Notes: a model not told the origin generated them from the sequence alone. A stretch of DNA of 64,000 nt from Lachnospiraceae bacterium (GCA_017553505.1 JAFZLD010000007.1:1-64000), one strand, 5' to 3'. Counted from the first letter of the stretch, positions 16,751 to 27,103 are shown. Translations and numbers: made by a program.

Positions 16751-19561
16751 ATGGAAAAGAGGGTGTCGAACTTTACCGCTGAGCAGGAGAATTCTATGCT
16801 CAGACTTATCAGCGGCGTTAATTTTGATTACACTTTTTTGCTCGACGTTGAGAGCGGGAAGGCTTACGTAACAAGATACGCCGATTGCAAAATCGCGGAG
16901 CAGTACTTCGTAGACGACTTCGTAGATTTCATAGTTTCGAGAGTCCATCCGGACGATTATTCACAACTGGAGAAGGAAGTTAAAAGAATGAGTCAGCTCG
17001 TGCCCAGCATGGGCTTTGAGGTGCGCCTAAAGGAAGTTAACGGCAGACGTTACCGTTGGCATCTTATTAAGCTTCACGTTGCAGAGCAGGACGGCAAGCT
17101 CTATTACGCCGGCTCCAGTACTTTTATTGACAGCAGAAAGAAAAACGAATCCGAACTTACCATCAAAGCCCGACAGGACCAGCTTACCGGGCTTCTTAAC
17201 AAGGTGGTTACGCAGGAGAGCATTGCGGGCTATATCCGCAAGAATCCTAACACCGAAGGCGCTCTTATCGTTTTCGACATAGACAATTTCAAGAATTACA
17301 ACGACTTTATGGGTCATCTTTTCGGCGACGAAGTTCTTAAAGACGTGGCAACACGCATGCGCCGACTCTTTGCCAAAGATTCAATCATCGGACGTATCGG
17401 CGGCGACGAATTCCTTGTATATGTAAAAGAATACTCGGACGTAACGGAAATCGTTAAGCGCCTTAATGAACTGCGCACCGAGATATCCGATATTTCCCTG
17501 GGACAGAAGAGCCACTACAGAATTTCTTTAAGTATCGGCGTATCCCTCTACCCCGACATGGGCACCGATTTTGATGCGCTCTTTAAAGCAGCCGACATGG
17601 CACTTTATTCTATTAAGAATCGTGGCAAAAACAGCTACGCTTTCTACACGGACGAGCTCTACAACGAAGAATGCGCCCGCCACGGCGAAGAACGCCTGCA
17701 GGAAGCCACGGTTGAGCATACGACACCGATAAGCCTTACCGATTTTGCGTTCAAAATTCTTCACGAATCTCAGAATGTATCGGCTGCCACCAACCTCTTG
17801 CTTTACAAAATAAGAAACGAATATGACTTTGAAGCAATCCATATATACGAGCTCTCGAATGAGAAAGCATATTCCACCGAAGTCACCTACGAAATTCACA
17901 AAGAAGGCCGCGAAAGCCGGCTGGGCAAAAAGGTAGACTTCTCGCGCACCAATTTAAAAGAACACTCGGAAATGATGAAAAAAGAAGGCTACATCCTCTA
18001 TGACTTTACCAAAGAAGAGAAGCCTCACCCCGGCAACGGCATCGAAGAGTGGAAAGGCATCGGAAGCATGCTCCACGCAGATATGGGCCTGTTTTCGCAG
18101 ACAAGAGGCTGTATCGATTTTATAAGCGCCAAGCCTCCCGTAAGCTGGAGCAAGCAGCAGATTGACGAGCTTCTTTCTATAAGTAACCTTCTCGCAGTAT
18201 GCCTGTATTATACCGATAAGGTTACCAAGGCGGAAAAAGCAGTCTCCCGCTACGAGGAGTTTGACTACTTAACGGGCCTGCTAAAAGAAGAAAACTTCAT
18301 AGAAGCGGCACAGAAAGCAATCGCGGAGACCGAAGACGACATCAAGATAGCCGTGGTATGCTCCGACATCAGAAACTTTAAATACATTAACGAAACCTTC
18401 GGCTACACTACCGGCGACCGCGTAATCAGAGCTATGGCCGAGTACATAGGAAGCCGCGAGCGCGACATGTGCTGCGCCACCAGACTGCGCGGTGACCACA
18501 TTTTACGCGTTCAGAAATTCCCGGCAAGCGTATCCGACGAGAATATAGGCAGACTTATCGAAGACAGCTGCGAAAAGATGACTGACTACATAGCCAAGAA
18601 AACCGGCATCAACAATATCTTCATCAGAGCCGGCGTATATATCGCTTCCGCGGATGATTATGACCTTGACAGCGCCATCGCCAACTCCAACACCGCGCGA
18701 AAGAACGCAATCGGAATCACCGGCAGCCACTGTCAGATATTTGACAGAGATCTTTTCGAGACCAAGCGCCGCTACAAGAGCTACCGCCAGGGTCTGGAGA
18801 AAGCCCTCACCAACAAGGAATTCTATGTCCTTATGCAACCCGAAGTATCGGCAACCGACCACAAACTTGTGGGCGCGGAGGCCCTCATCAGATGGCGCAT
18901 GGAGGACGGCACGGAAGTTACGCCCGACGAGTTCATTCCTGCTTTTGAAACCGACGGCAGCATGATTAAGCTTGATTTCTACGCCTACGAGCTTGTCATG
19001 ACCTATTTAAGAAGCCGCATCGAAGCCGGCAAAAGAATCGTTCCCATATCCTTAAACGTTTCAAAGTCCCACTTCCTTACAAGAGACTTTGTGCTTAAAT
19101 TCAAAGAACTGGTGCGCAGGTACGACATCCCTACGGAGTACCTAAAGCTTGAGATCACCGAAAGCATGCGCATCGACAACCAGCAAAACTTCACCAAAGC
19201 AGTAGAGGAATTAAGAGATTTCGGTATCAGCGTATCCTTAGATGACTTCGGCAAAGGCTACTCAACTCTCAGCGCACTTAACGATCTTAACGTGGATCTT
19301 CTCAAAATCGACCGCGCGTTCATGAAAGACACTACGTTAAAAGAAAGCGACAAGACCATCCTTCGCTTTATTATCGACATGGCAAGGTCGCTTAGAATTA
19401 AAGTGTTATGCCAGGGCGTAGAGTCAGATGACCAGCGTTCCTTTCTGAACGAGGCGGGGTGTGGTCTTCAGCAAGGGTTTCTTTACTCGAGGCCGGTGTC
19501 CCTTGCGTCCTTTAACGAAGTAATCGACAATGAAGACATTCTTTTTCAAAAAATAAGCTAG
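16751..19561 (+). CDS. PAS-GGDEF-GAF-like-GGDEF*-EAL cyclic-di-GMP protein
   Basis: 936-aa cytoplasmic protein for cyclic-di-GMP turnover. Order: PAS-like domain (residues ~25-135), intact diguanylate cyclase domain with RIGGDEF near 217, a GAF-like region (~330-490), a second, degenerate GGDEF domain whose signature reads RLRGDHIL, and an EAL phosphodiesterase domain from ~680 with EALIRW near 710, LNVS, LEITES, DDFGKG, LKIDRAF, CQGVES and LQQG all present. Both the cyclase and phosphodiesterase sites look usable, while the second GGDEF is probably regulatory. No membrane segments are seen. It is monocistronic, with its own promoter and a weak GC-rich terminator at 19563. Confidence 0.92.
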   Translation: MEKRVSNFTAEQENSMLRLISGVNFDYTFLLDVESGKAYVTRYADCKIAEQYFVDDFVDFIVSRVHPDDYSQLEKEVKRMSQLVPSMGFEVRLKEVNGRRYRWHLIKLHVAEQDGKLYYAGSSTFIDSRKKNESELTIKARQDQLTGLLNKVVTQESIAGYIRKNPNTEGALIVFDIDNFKNYNDFMGHLFGDEVLKDVATRMRRLFAKDSIIGRIGGDEFLVYVKEYSDVTEIVKRLNELRTEISDISLGQKSHYRISLSIGVSLYPDMGTDFDALFKAADMALYSIKNRGKNSYAFYTDELYNEECARHGEERLQEATVEHTTPISLTDFAFKILHESQNVSAATNLLLYKIRNEYDFEAIHIYELSNEKAYSTEVTYEIHKEGRESRLGKKVDFSRTNLKEHSEMMKKEGYILYDFTKEEKPHPGNGIEEWKGIGSMLHADMGLFSQTRGCIDFISAKPPVSWSKQQIDELLSISNLLAVCLYYTDKVTKAEKAVSRYEEFDYLTGLLKEENFIEAAQKAIAETEDDIKIAVVCSDIRNFKYINETFGYTTGDRVIRAMAEYIGSRERDMCCATRLRGDHILRVQKFPASVSDENIGRLIEDSCEKMTDYIAKKTGINNIFIRAGVYIASADDYDLDSAIANSNTARKNAIGITGSHCQIFDRDLFETKRRYKSYRQGLEKALTNKEFYVLMQPEVSATDHKLVGAEALIRWRMEDGTEVTPDEFIPAFETDGSMIKLDFYAYELVMTYLRSRIEAGKRIVPISLNVSKSHFLTRDFVLKFKELVRRYDIPTEYLKLEITESMRIDNQQNFTKAVEELRDFGISVSLDDFGKGYSTLSALNDLNVDLLKIDRAFMKDTTLKESDKTILRFIIDMARSLRIKVLCQGVESDDQRSFLNEAGCGLQQGFLYSRPVSLASFNEVIDNEDILFQKIS

Positions 19562-19562
19562 A

Positions 19563-19584
19563 ACGGGCGCCCCGCCCGTCCTTT
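19563..19584 (+). terminator. Weak terminator after GGDEF/EAL gene
   Basis: ACGGGCG (19563-19569) pairs with CGCCCGT (19573-19579), followed only by CCTTTA. It almost touches the next promoter. Confidence 0.45.
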
Positions 19585-19588
19585 AGGC

Positions 19589-19617
19589 TTGACAATTTTC
19601 TGCAAATGGGCTATTAT
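19589..19617 (+). promoter_or_regulatory. Promoter of acyl-CoA ligase-like gene
   Basis: Consensus TTGACA (19589-19594), 17-base spacer, TATTAT (19612-19617). Confidence 0.8.
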
Positions 19618-19675
19618 ACTTTAACGGATAAAAGCGTTAAAGCAATAAAATATCCGCGAAGGAGATTGAACCGAG

Positions 19676-21310
19676 ATGCCCATTACGGAAATACTTGAAA
19701 AGAACGCCAAGATGTACCCTAACGACGTATGTCTTGTGGAGATAAACCCGGAAGTTAAGGAAGTAAGAAGGGTTACATGGAAGGAGTACGAGCTCACCGA
19801 GCCCAATCCCACCACCCATTACAGAAGAGAGATTACCTGGAGCGTCTTCGACGAGAAGGCCAACCGTGTTGCCAACATGCTTTTGTCGCGCGGCGTGGTT
19901 AAAGGCGATAAGGTTGCCATTCTTCTTATGAACTGTCTCGAATGGCTTCCCATCTATTTCGGAATACTTAAGACCGGAGCACTTGCGGTGCCCCTTAACT
20001 TCAGATACGCACCCGACGAAATTGAGTACTGCCTCAAGCTTGCGGATGTGGATGTACTCGTATTCGGTCCCGAGTTTATCGGCCGTGTCGAGGAGATTGC
20101 AGACAGAATTTCCAAGAACAGACTTTTATTCTACGTAGGCGAGAATTGCCCGAGCTTTGCGGAAGATTACAACAGCGCGGTTGCCAATTCTTCGAGCCAG
20201 AACCCCGGCATTATATTAAGCGATGACGATGACGCTGCAATTTATTTTTCCTCGGGTACCACAGGATTCCCGAAGGCTATACTTCACGGCCACAGAGCGC
20301 TTATGCACTCCTGTAAGGTAGAGCAGGCTCACCACGGCCAGCAGAGAAGCGACGTGTTCTTGTGCATTCCGCCCCTTTATCATACGGGTGCCAAGATGCA
20401 CTGGTTCGGAAGTCTTCTTTCGGGCAGCAAGGCAGTCCTTCTTAAAGGCACTAAGCCCGAGGCAATTTTCAAGGCGGTTTCGGAAGAGAAGTGTACCATC
20501 GTATGGCTTCTTGTTCCGTGGGCTCAGGATATCTTAGAAACAATCGAACGTGGCGAGATTAAGCTTTCCGACTACAACTTAAAGCAGTGGAGACTTATGC
20601 ACATCGGTGCCCAGCCCGTTCCTCCGAGCTTAATTAAGAAGTGGAAGGAAATCTTCCCGAATCACGAATACGATACCAACTACGGTCTTTCCGAATCCAT
20701 CGGACCCGGCGCGGTTCACCTTGGTGTTGAGAATATCCACAAGGTCGGCGCCATCGGTAAGGCAGGATATGGCTGGGAGACCAAGATTATAGACGAAAAA
20801 GGCGAGCCTGTTAAGCAGGGTGAGGTAGGCGAACTTGCCATCAAGGGACCCGGCGTCATGAAGTGTTACTACCATGACAGAAAGGCCACCGAGGAAGTGC
20901 TTCACGGTGACTGGCTCTACACAGGCGATATGGCGGTTGAAGACGAAGACGGCTTCATCATGTTAGTAGACCGAAAGAAAGACGTTATCATAAGCGGCGG
21001 TGAGAACTTATACCCCGTTCAGATAGAAGACTTTATACGTACCAACGACGCCGTTCACGATGTTGCGGTTATCGGTCTTCCCGACAAGCGACTGGGTGAA
21101 ATTGCGGCGGCAATCGTTGAGTTAAAGCCCAATATGATAGTGACAGAGGAGGAACTTTCAGAGTTTTGCAAGGCTCTTCCCAGATACAAGAGACCTCACA
21201 AGATTATTTTTGCAGACATTCCGAGGAATCCCACCGGCAAGATTGAGAAACCCAAACTTCGCAAAATTTATTGTGGTGTAAGTCTTGTCGAAGCACAAAA
21301 TAAAGGGTAA
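19676..21310 (+). CDS. AMP-dependent acyl-CoA synthetase/ligase
   Basis: 544-aa member of the ANL adenylate-forming family, which activates a carboxylic acid with ATP and usually transfers it to CoA. Motifs: P-loop YFSSGTTGFPKA near residue 185, YGLSES near 340, LYTGDMAVEDEDGF near 415, and C-terminal lysine motif NPTGKIEKPKLR near 525. The acid substrate cannot be read from sequence; medium- or long-chain fatty acids or aromatic acids are possible. AAGGAG precedes the start and it has its own promoter. The next gene, a lone receiver, is 63 bases downstream. Confidence 0.88.
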   Translation: MPITEILEKNAKMYPNDVCLVEINPEVKEVRRVTWKEYELTEPNPTTHYRREITWSVFDEKANRVANMLLSRGVVKGDKVAILLMNCLEWLPIYFGILKTGALAVPLNFRYAPDEIEYCLKLADVDVLVFGPEFIGRVEEIADRISKNRLLFYVGENCPSFAEDYNSAVANSSSQNPGIILSDDDDAAIYFSSGTTGFPKAILHGHRALMHSCKVEQAHHGQQRSDVFLCIPPLYHTGAKMHWFGSLLSGSKAVLLKGTKPEAIFKAVSEEKCTIVWLLVPWAQDILETIERGEIKLSDYNLKQWRLMHIGAQPVPPSLIKKWKEIFPNHEYDTNYGLSESIGPGAVHLGVENIHKVGAIGKAGYGWETKIIDEKGEPVKQGEVGELAIKGPGVMKCYYHDRKATEEVLHGDWLYTGDMAVEDEDGFIMLVDRKKDVIISGGENLYPVQIEDFIRTNDAVHDVAVIGLPDKRLGEIAAAIVELKPNMIVTEEELSEFCKALPRYKRPHKIIFADIPRNPTGKIEKPKLRKIYCGVSLVEAQNKG

Positions 21311-21373
21311 AATAGTCTTAAAAGTAAGTTAACTTGAAGTTATGCTCCAAATTGATTCGCGAAAGGTTTAATC

Positions 21374-21808
21374 ATGGAAGATCTTAGAGAATTCAAGCAG
21401 GATGCGGGTAACAAAGGTATAGCATTACTCGTTGAAGACAATGAAATCAATGCCGAAATTGCAACCATGCAGATTAAGGAACTTGGATTTGAAGTCGAGT
21501 GGGTGGCTAACGGCGCGAGAGCCGTTGAACGTTTCGGTGAGACTCCGGCAGGTTATTACAGTCTTGTAATCATGGACATCATGATGCCGGTAATGGACGG
21601 ACTTGAGGCTACCAGAATCATACGACGCCTCGATAAGGACGACGCAGCCACCGTTCCCATAGTTGCCATCACAGCCAATGCCTTTCCTGAAGACAAGGAA
21701 GCTTCTTTTGAAAACGGCGTTACAGCCTTTATCACTAAGCCCTACAGCAAGCGACAACTTCACGAAGTTATTAACAACCTCCTTGGTACGGGGGTTGCGG
21801 AAATTTGA
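21374..21808 (+). CDS. Stand-alone CheY-like response regulator receiver
   Basis: 144-aa receiver domain with no output domain. All receiver residues are present: acidic pair in LLVEDNEIN, phosphoacceptor in LVIMDIMMPVMDG, threonine/serine in VAITANA and lysine in ITKPYS. The similarity to receivers attached to hybrid kinases (EDNEIN, MDIMMPVMDGLEAT) suggests it was derived from, or works with, a hybrid histidine kinase. No kinase is adjacent. It ends at a strong terminator. Confidence 0.9.
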   Translation: MEDLREFKQDAGNKGIALLVEDNEINAEIATMQIKELGFEVEWVANGARAVERFGETPAGYYSLVIMDIMMPVMDGLEATRIIRRLDKDDAATVPIVAITANAFPEDKEASFENGVTAFITKPYSKRQLHEVINNLLGTGVAEI

Positions 21809-21812
21809 TGTT

Positions 21813-21849
21813 AAAAGGATACCGCCTATATGGCAATGGTATCCTTTTT
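21813..21849 (+). terminator. Terminator after receiver gene
   Basis: An 11-bp stem (AAAAGGATACC, 21813-21823, with GGTATCCTTTT, 21838-21848) runs into a T tract. Confidence 0.85.
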
Positions 21850-21889
21850 CTGATATTATAATATAAAAAGAAAAAGGTTATTGGGGATT

Positions 21890-23668
21890 ATGAAGACTTA
21901 CGACCCGACGAGAATCAGAGAGTATGAGACGAGCGAGCTTTTAAGGCGATTCGCTCCGTATCTTTGGAAGTATAAGGGAGTACTGGTATTGGATCTTATG
22001 TGCGCATCGCTTACGACGGTGTGCGATCTGGTGCTTCCGCTTATCATGCGCTATATCACAAGCGTTGGGTTGTCCGATGCGGCTTCTTTGTCGCTTATTA
22101 TGATCTTAAAGCTTGGCCTGCTGTATCTGGTATTACGAGTTATCGAGTGCCTGGCCAATTTCTATATGTCCAATACGGGACACGTTATGGGTGCCAAGGT
22201 TGAGACGGATATGCGTACCGACGCATACGCTCATCTTCAGAGACTTTCCGACACTTATTACAACAACACTAAGATAGGTCAGATAATGGGTCGTATCACC
22301 AACGACCTCTTTGACGTTACCGAATTTGCTCATCACTGCCCGGAAGAGCTTTTGATAGCCATAATCAAGTGTACGGTTTCTTTTGTAATTTTAGCAGGTA
22401 TTAACATATATCTTACACTTATTATCTTTGCCATCATACCTGTCATGATGTTCGTATGCGGCAGGATTAATATGAGGTTTAGAAGGCTGCGGAGGCTTCA
22501 GAGAGCACAGATAGGTGAACTTAATGCATCCATAGAGGACTCGCTTCTTGGTCAGAAGGTTGTTAAGGCCTTTACCAATGAGGAACTGGAAGAAAGAAAA
22601 TTTGCCAAGGGCAACGAACTTTTCTTTTCCCTTAAGAAAAGCTACTACGTGGTGATGGCGTGGTTTCATACGAGCATTAAGATGTTCGATGCGATTATAT
22701 ATCTGGTGACGCTTGTAGCCGGGAGTTTGTTTATTCACTACGGTATGATACAGGCGGCGGATCTGGTGGCGTTCCTTCTTTATGTGACGACGCTTCTTGC
22801 AACGGTACGGCGTATAGTGGATTTCATGGAGCAGTTCCAGATGGGTATCACGGGTATCGACAGATTCTTACAGCTTATGGATGCTGAGATTGAAATATTC
22901 GACGAACCTGATGCCACGGAGCTTAAGGATATCAAGGGCGAGATAGTATTTGATAACGTCAGCTTTGAGTATCCGGACGATCACAATGAAGTATTTAAGA
23001 ACCTTAATCTGACGATACATCCCGGCGAGCGAGTTGCTTTTGTGGGCCCCTCCGGCGGCGGTAAGACCACACTTTGCAACCTGATTCCGAGATTCTATGA
23101 TATTAACGGCGGCATGATTACGCTTGACGGTAAGGACATTAAGTCATACACCCTTAAGAGTCTTCGCGCAGGCATAGGTATAGTGCAGCAGGACGTATAT
23201 CTCTTCAGCGGCACGGTTTATGAGAACATCGTGTACGGTCGCCCCGATGCCACTCGTGAGGAAGTGGTAGAAGCGGCCAAGAAAGCGGGCGCTCACGAGT
23301 TCGTATCCGAGCTTAAGGACGGTTACGACACCTACATAGGCGAGCGCGGCGTTAAGTTATCGGGCGGACAGAAGCAGCGTATTTCCATAGCGCGTGTGTT
23401 CCTTAAGAACCCGCCTATTATTATCTTAGACGAGGCCACAAGCGCTCTCGACAATGAAAGCGAGTACCTTGTAGCCAAGTCTCTCGAAAGACTTTCTGTG
23501 GGCCGTACCACACTTACGGTTGCTCACAGACTTTCAACCATCCGTAATGCAGACCGCATTATGGTACTGACTGAGGACGGAATCGTGGAAGAAGGCAACC
23601 ACGATACGCTTATAGAGAAGAAGGGCTTGTATTGCAAGTTCTACGAAATGGCCAACCAACTTAAATAA
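21890..23668 (+). CDS. ABC exporter, membrane plus ATPase (MsbA/MdlB type)
   Basis: 592-aa half-transporter. About six membrane segments fill residues ~20-315; the ATPase domain has Walker A GPSGGGKTTL near residue 388, signature LSGGQKQR, Walker B IIILDEATSALD and H-loop VAHRLST. All catalytic motifs are canonical and only one such gene is present here, so a homodimer is likely. I use ATG 21890; a TTG three codons upstream is in frame, and neither start has ideal spacing to the GGGGA. TATAAT at 21857-21862 may be its -10. Substrate unknown. Confidence 0.9.
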   Translation: MKTYDPTRIREYETSELLRRFAPYLWKYKGVLVLDLMCASLTTVCDLVLPLIMRYITSVGLSDAASLSLIMILKLGLLYLVLRVIECLANFYMSNTGHVMGAKVETDMRTDAYAHLQRLSDTYYNNTKIGQIMGRITNDLFDVTEFAHHCPEELLIAIIKCTVSFVILAGINIYLTLIIFAIIPVMMFVCGRINMRFRRLRRLQRAQIGELNASIEDSLLGQKVVKAFTNEELEERKFAKGNELFFSLKKSYYVVMAWFHTSIKMFDAIIYLVTLVAGSLFIHYGMIQAADLVAFLLYVTTLLATVRRIVDFMEQFQMGITGIDRFLQLMDAEIEIFDEPDATELKDIKGEIVFDNVSFEYPDDHNEVFKNLNLTIHPGERVAFVGPSGGGKTTLCNLIPRFYDINGGMITLDGKDIKSYTLKSLRAGIGIVQQDVYLFSGTVYENIVYGRPDATREEVVEAAKKAGAHEFVSELKDGYDTYIGERGVKLSGGQKQRISIARVFLKNPPIIILDEATSALDNESEYLVAKSLERLSVGRTTLTVAHRLSTIRNADRIMVLTEDGIVEEGNHDTLIEKKGLYCKFYEMANQLK

Positions 23669-23686
23669 AGGGGGAATCAACTCAGT

Positions 23687-25333
23687 ATGATACTTCAATT
23701 TGTCGGAGCCGATCATCAGGTTACGGGAAGCGCTCATTATCTTGAGTGCAACGGAAAGCGATTCTTAATCGACTATGGTATGGAGCAGGGCAACATTGCT
23801 TATGAGAGCAAGGGCCTTCCCTGCAATGAGGCGGACATTGATTTTGTAATCCTTACTCATGCCCACGTCGACCATTCGGGAATGCTTCCTTTGCTTTATG
23901 CCAAGGGCTTCAGGGGCAGCATATTTGCCACCGTTGCAACCGTCGATCTCTGCGCGATAATGCTTCGTGACTGCGCCCACATTCAGATGCAGGAAGCAGA
24001 ATGGAAAGCAAGGAAAAAGAAACGTACCGACAGCGGCGACGAAGACATCAATCCTCTTTACAGCATGGCTGATGCGGACGGAGCGATTAAGCACCTCGTG
24101 CCGATTAAATACAATGAACTCGTTAAGGTTGCGGAAGGCGTAGAGATTCGTTTTACCGACATCGGACACCTTCTTGGTTCCGCGAGCGTTGAGGTGTTCT
24201 TATCCGAGGACGGAGTACATCGTAAGATGGTATTCTCCGGCGATATCGGTAATAAAGACCAGCCTCTTATCAAAGACCCGGAGTACACTGACGAAGCCGA
24301 CTACGTTGTTATGGAGTCTACCTACGGCGACCGCCTTCACGAGAAGTCAGCGAGCAATCCGGTGGAAGATCTTGCAAAGATTATTCAGGAGACGTTAGAC
24401 CGTGGCGGTAACCTCGTAATTCCTTCTTTTGCCGTGGGACGTACTCAGGAACTTTTGTATTTCATAAGACAGATAAAACAGAAAGAAATGGTTAAATACC
24501 ATGATTTCCCCGTATATATGGACTCACCGCTTGCCGTGGATGCAACTGAAATCTTTGAAAAGAACATCTACGACTGCTTCGACGAAGAAGCGATGGCGAT
24601 AGTTAAGAGCGGCATCAACCCGCTTACTTTCCCGGGGCTCTGCCTTGCGATTACCAGCGAAGAATCAAAGGCCATTAACTTTGACGAAGAGCCGAAGGTT
24701 ATTATTTCCGCTTCCGGTATGTGTGAAGCCGGTCGTATCAGGCACCACCTCAAGCACAATCTGTGGCGCCCCGAATGTACCATTCTTTTTGTAGGATATC
24801 AGGCGCAGGGTACTCTCGGTCGTGCGCTCCTTGAGGGCGTGGACGAGGTTAAGCTCTTCGGCGAGCCTATCAGCGTTCGTGCGGAGATTATGCAGCTTCC
24901 CGGCATGTCCGGCCACGCCGACAGAGACGGCCTTATAGAGTGGCTTGATAATTTCAAGAAGAAGCCCGAGAAGGTCTTCATGGTACACGGCGACGATATG
25001 TCCTGCGAAGCCCTTGCGGAGTACGTTAACAGGGAAATGAAGATTTCCGCATATGCGCCTTTCTCAGGCACTGTATTCGACATCATCACAGGCGAGATTA
25101 AGTACGAAGCCGAGCCCGAGAAGAAGAAAAAGAAGATTACCGCTGTATCCGATGCTTTTGCAAGACTCCTTGCCGCAGGCCAGCGCCTTCTTTCTGTTAT
25201 TCATAAGAACCAGGGTCATGCGAATAAAGACCTTGCAAAGTTTACCAGTCAGATAATTTCACTTGCCGATAAGTGGGACCCGGATGCGGACCCGATTATC
25301 GAGAAGCCTCGAAAAGGTAAAAGAAAAAAGTAA
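23687..25333 (+). CDS. MBL/beta-CASP ribonuclease-like protein (YSH1/CPSF type)
   Basis: 548-aa metallo-beta-lactamase with beta-CASP and RMMBL regions, the architecture of RNA-processing nucleases. Visible motifs: THAHVDHSGML near residue 60, GHLLGSASVE, FSGDIGN, PSFAVGRTQELLY, SASGMCEAGRIRHHLK near 345, and MSGHADRDGL near 405. The C-terminal ~70 residues are lysine-rich (KKKKKI and KPRKGKRKK), consistent with RNA binding. It follows the ABC gene by 18 bases and precedes the kinase by 3, so it is probably co-transcribed with both. Whether it cleaves RNA endo- or exonucleolytically cannot be told. Confidence 0.88.
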   Translation: MILQFVGADHQVTGSAHYLECNGKRFLIDYGMEQGNIAYESKGLPCNEADIDFVILTHAHVDHSGMLPLLYAKGFRGSIFATVATVDLCAIMLRDCAHIQMQEAEWKARKKKRTDSGDEDINPLYSMADADGAIKHLVPIKYNELVKVAEGVEIRFTDIGHLLGSASVEVFLSEDGVHRKMVFSGDIGNKDQPLIKDPEYTDEADYVVMESTYGDRLHEKSASNPVEDLAKIIQETLDRGGNLVIPSFAVGRTQELLYFIRQIKQKEMVKYHDFPVYMDSPLAVDATEIFEKNIYDCFDEEAMAIVKSGINPLTFPGLCLAITSEESKAINFDEEPKVIISASGMCEAGRIRHHLKHNLWRPECTILFVGYQAQGTLGRALLEGVDEVKLFGEPISVRAEIMQLPGMSGHADRDGLIEWLDNFKKKPEKVFMVHGDDMSCEALAEYVNREMKISAYAPFSGTVFDIITGEIKYEAEPEKKKKKITAVSDAFARLLAAGQRLLSVIHKNQGHANKDLAKFTSQIISLADKWDPDADPIIEKPRKGKRKK

Positions 25334-25336
25334 ATC

Positions 25337-27091
25337 ATGAAGATTAAAAAGCGAACCGTCAATTTCAGACTATTCATGTACCTCTTTCTTACCACGGTAT
25401 TCCTGGTGGGAATGTTGTCGTTCTACTACGTGAATATGAAAAAGACGCTTGAGACGGAGGTCTACGATTCACTGAAACGTGACGCCACCTACTTGCATCA
25501 GCGATTTGACGAGACGGTTACGCAGCTTATTGATGCAGCTAAAGGGCCGGGGTATACCACGGCCCTTCAAAAATCTATTTTTTCGGACGATCCTACCGGA
25601 AAGATAGCCAATATCTCCACTGCCCGCGAGCTCATTGCCTCGGCAAGAGACCAAAGCGATTACATAGTGGATCTGTTCTATTATGCCTCCACGGGTCACC
25701 TTTATACGGTATCCGAGTATACGGAGCAGTTTCGTGACAACATGCGTTTCTACGAGTACGACAGGCGTATCAAGCTTGAATCTGAATTTGTGTCGAAGCG
25801 CCCCGTGCACGACAAAGAGGCTTCTTTTTACTTCCTGTATCTTCCCATACACTGTACGACTGCGGGTATTGCGCACCGCACGAGAGAAAGCGGAATCTGC
25901 GCGATTTTGTGCAATTTCGCGCCGATACTTAAGAACTCTGCGGACATCATCGGGGAGAACAATTCCTGTTACTTTATCTATAACGGTGAGGTGTTAAGTT
26001 CCATAAGACCTGTCGAGGGGCTTGATGTCGGGAACCTGATGGGATTTTCAAGCGGCGACAGTGAGCGGGAGATTGGCGAAGAGACGTACTTTGTACACAC
26101 GGTCAAGATTGACAATGGTAAGTTCGTATGCCTTGCGCCCAAGGCTCTTGTAAGTTTTAAGAACGTAACGCCCGACAGGAATTTCTACGGGCTGATTGCC
26201 GCATCGATTCTGGTGCTGGCGGTACTTTTGTTTTTCCTGAATCGTGAGTACCTTAAGAAGACCGAGAAAATGGTGACCGAGCTTAACAGCATGAAGCTTG
26301 CGGGCGATAACAAGCGCGTTACGGTTCCTAAGTTTTCGGAGCTTAAAGAAGTCGCAACGGAAGTTAACTCCATGTTAGACCGTCTTGAAGAGTCGGCTCG
26401 CCGTGAGCAGGAAGCTCGCGAGAAGCTGCTTAGCGCTACCGTTGCCCAGCAGGAGGCCGAGATGACGGCGTATAGGAGCCAGATTAACCCGCACTTTTTC
26501 TTTAACACCCTTGAGTGCGTGCGCTCCATGGCTCAATATTACAACGCCGACATGATAGAAGACATCATCACCGCCATGTCCAAGATGTTCAGATATTCCC
26601 TGTACTCCGACATGATAGTGACGCTGTCTTCCGAGATAGATATGCTCCGCCAGTATTTCCTGATTACCTGCTATCGTTTCCCCGACAAATACGTGCTCAA
26701 AGAAGAAATCGACGAGAGTACGCTGTCATACCGCGTTCCCTCCATGATTCTTCAGCCGCTTGTGGAGAACTGCATCAAGCATGCTTTTGTCAACATGCCC
26801 GCCGGCCGCAAGAACGAGATAACGGTCAAGGCTCGCTTCACCGATGACGGCCTTTTAAAGCTCTCTGTCTCCGACAACGGCTGCGGCATGAGCGAAGAAG
26901 CCATGGAACACCTCCGCGAGTCCGTATTCTCCGAAGACGACGTCGAGACCCGCAAGGACAGCATAGGGGTAAAGAATATTTACGAACGCGTAAAATTATT
27001 TGATAAAATGAATGAGATGAGGTTCTACTCAAGCCCGGGTGAGTATACGAAGGTTGAACTGATATTGCATCCGGCGTTTATAAATAAATAA
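25337..27091 (+). CDS. YesM/LytS-type sensor histidine kinase
   Basis: 584-aa membrane kinase. A membrane segment near residues 12-28 and another near 285-300 enclose an extracellular sensor of about 255 residues. A HAMP-like stretch and coiled coil lead to the His_kinase motif QINPHFFFNTLECVR (phosphoacceptor histidine near 385) and an HATPase domain with VENCIKHAF, SDNGCGMS and GVKNIYERVKL. It starts 3 bases after the beta-CASP gene. No response regulator is adjacent; the nearest lone AraC-type regulator is at 36844-37899. It is followed by a terminator and a sugar-uptake cassette, so it may sense a carbohydrate (inference). Confidence 0.9.
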   Translation: MKIKKRTVNFRLFMYLFLTTVFLVGMLSFYYVNMKKTLETEVYDSLKRDATYLHQRFDETVTQLIDAAKGPGYTTALQKSIFSDDPTGKIANISTARELIASARDQSDYIVDLFYYASTGHLYTVSEYTEQFRDNMRFYEYDRRIKLESEFVSKRPVHDKEASFYFLYLPIHCTTAGIAHRTRESGICAILCNFAPILKNSADIIGENNSCYFIYNGEVLSSIRPVEGLDVGNLMGFSSGDSEREIGEETYFVHTVKIDNGKFVCLAPKALVSFKNVTPDRNFYGLIAASILVLAVLLFFLNREYLKKTEKMVTELNSMKLAGDNKRVTVPKFSELKEVATEVNSMLDRLEESARREQEAREKLLSATVAQQEAEMTAYRSQINPHFFFNTLECVRSMAQYYNADMIEDIITAMSKMFRYSLYSDMIVTLSSEIDMLRQYFLITCYRFPDKYVLKEEIDESTLSYRVPSMILQPLVENCIKHAFVNMPAGRKNEITVKARFTDDGLLKLSVSDNGCGMSEEAMEHLRESVFSEDDVETRKDSIGVKNIYERVKLFDKMNEMRFYSSPGEYTKVELILHPAFINK

Positions 27092-27103
27092 GTTTAGGTA
27101 CTC

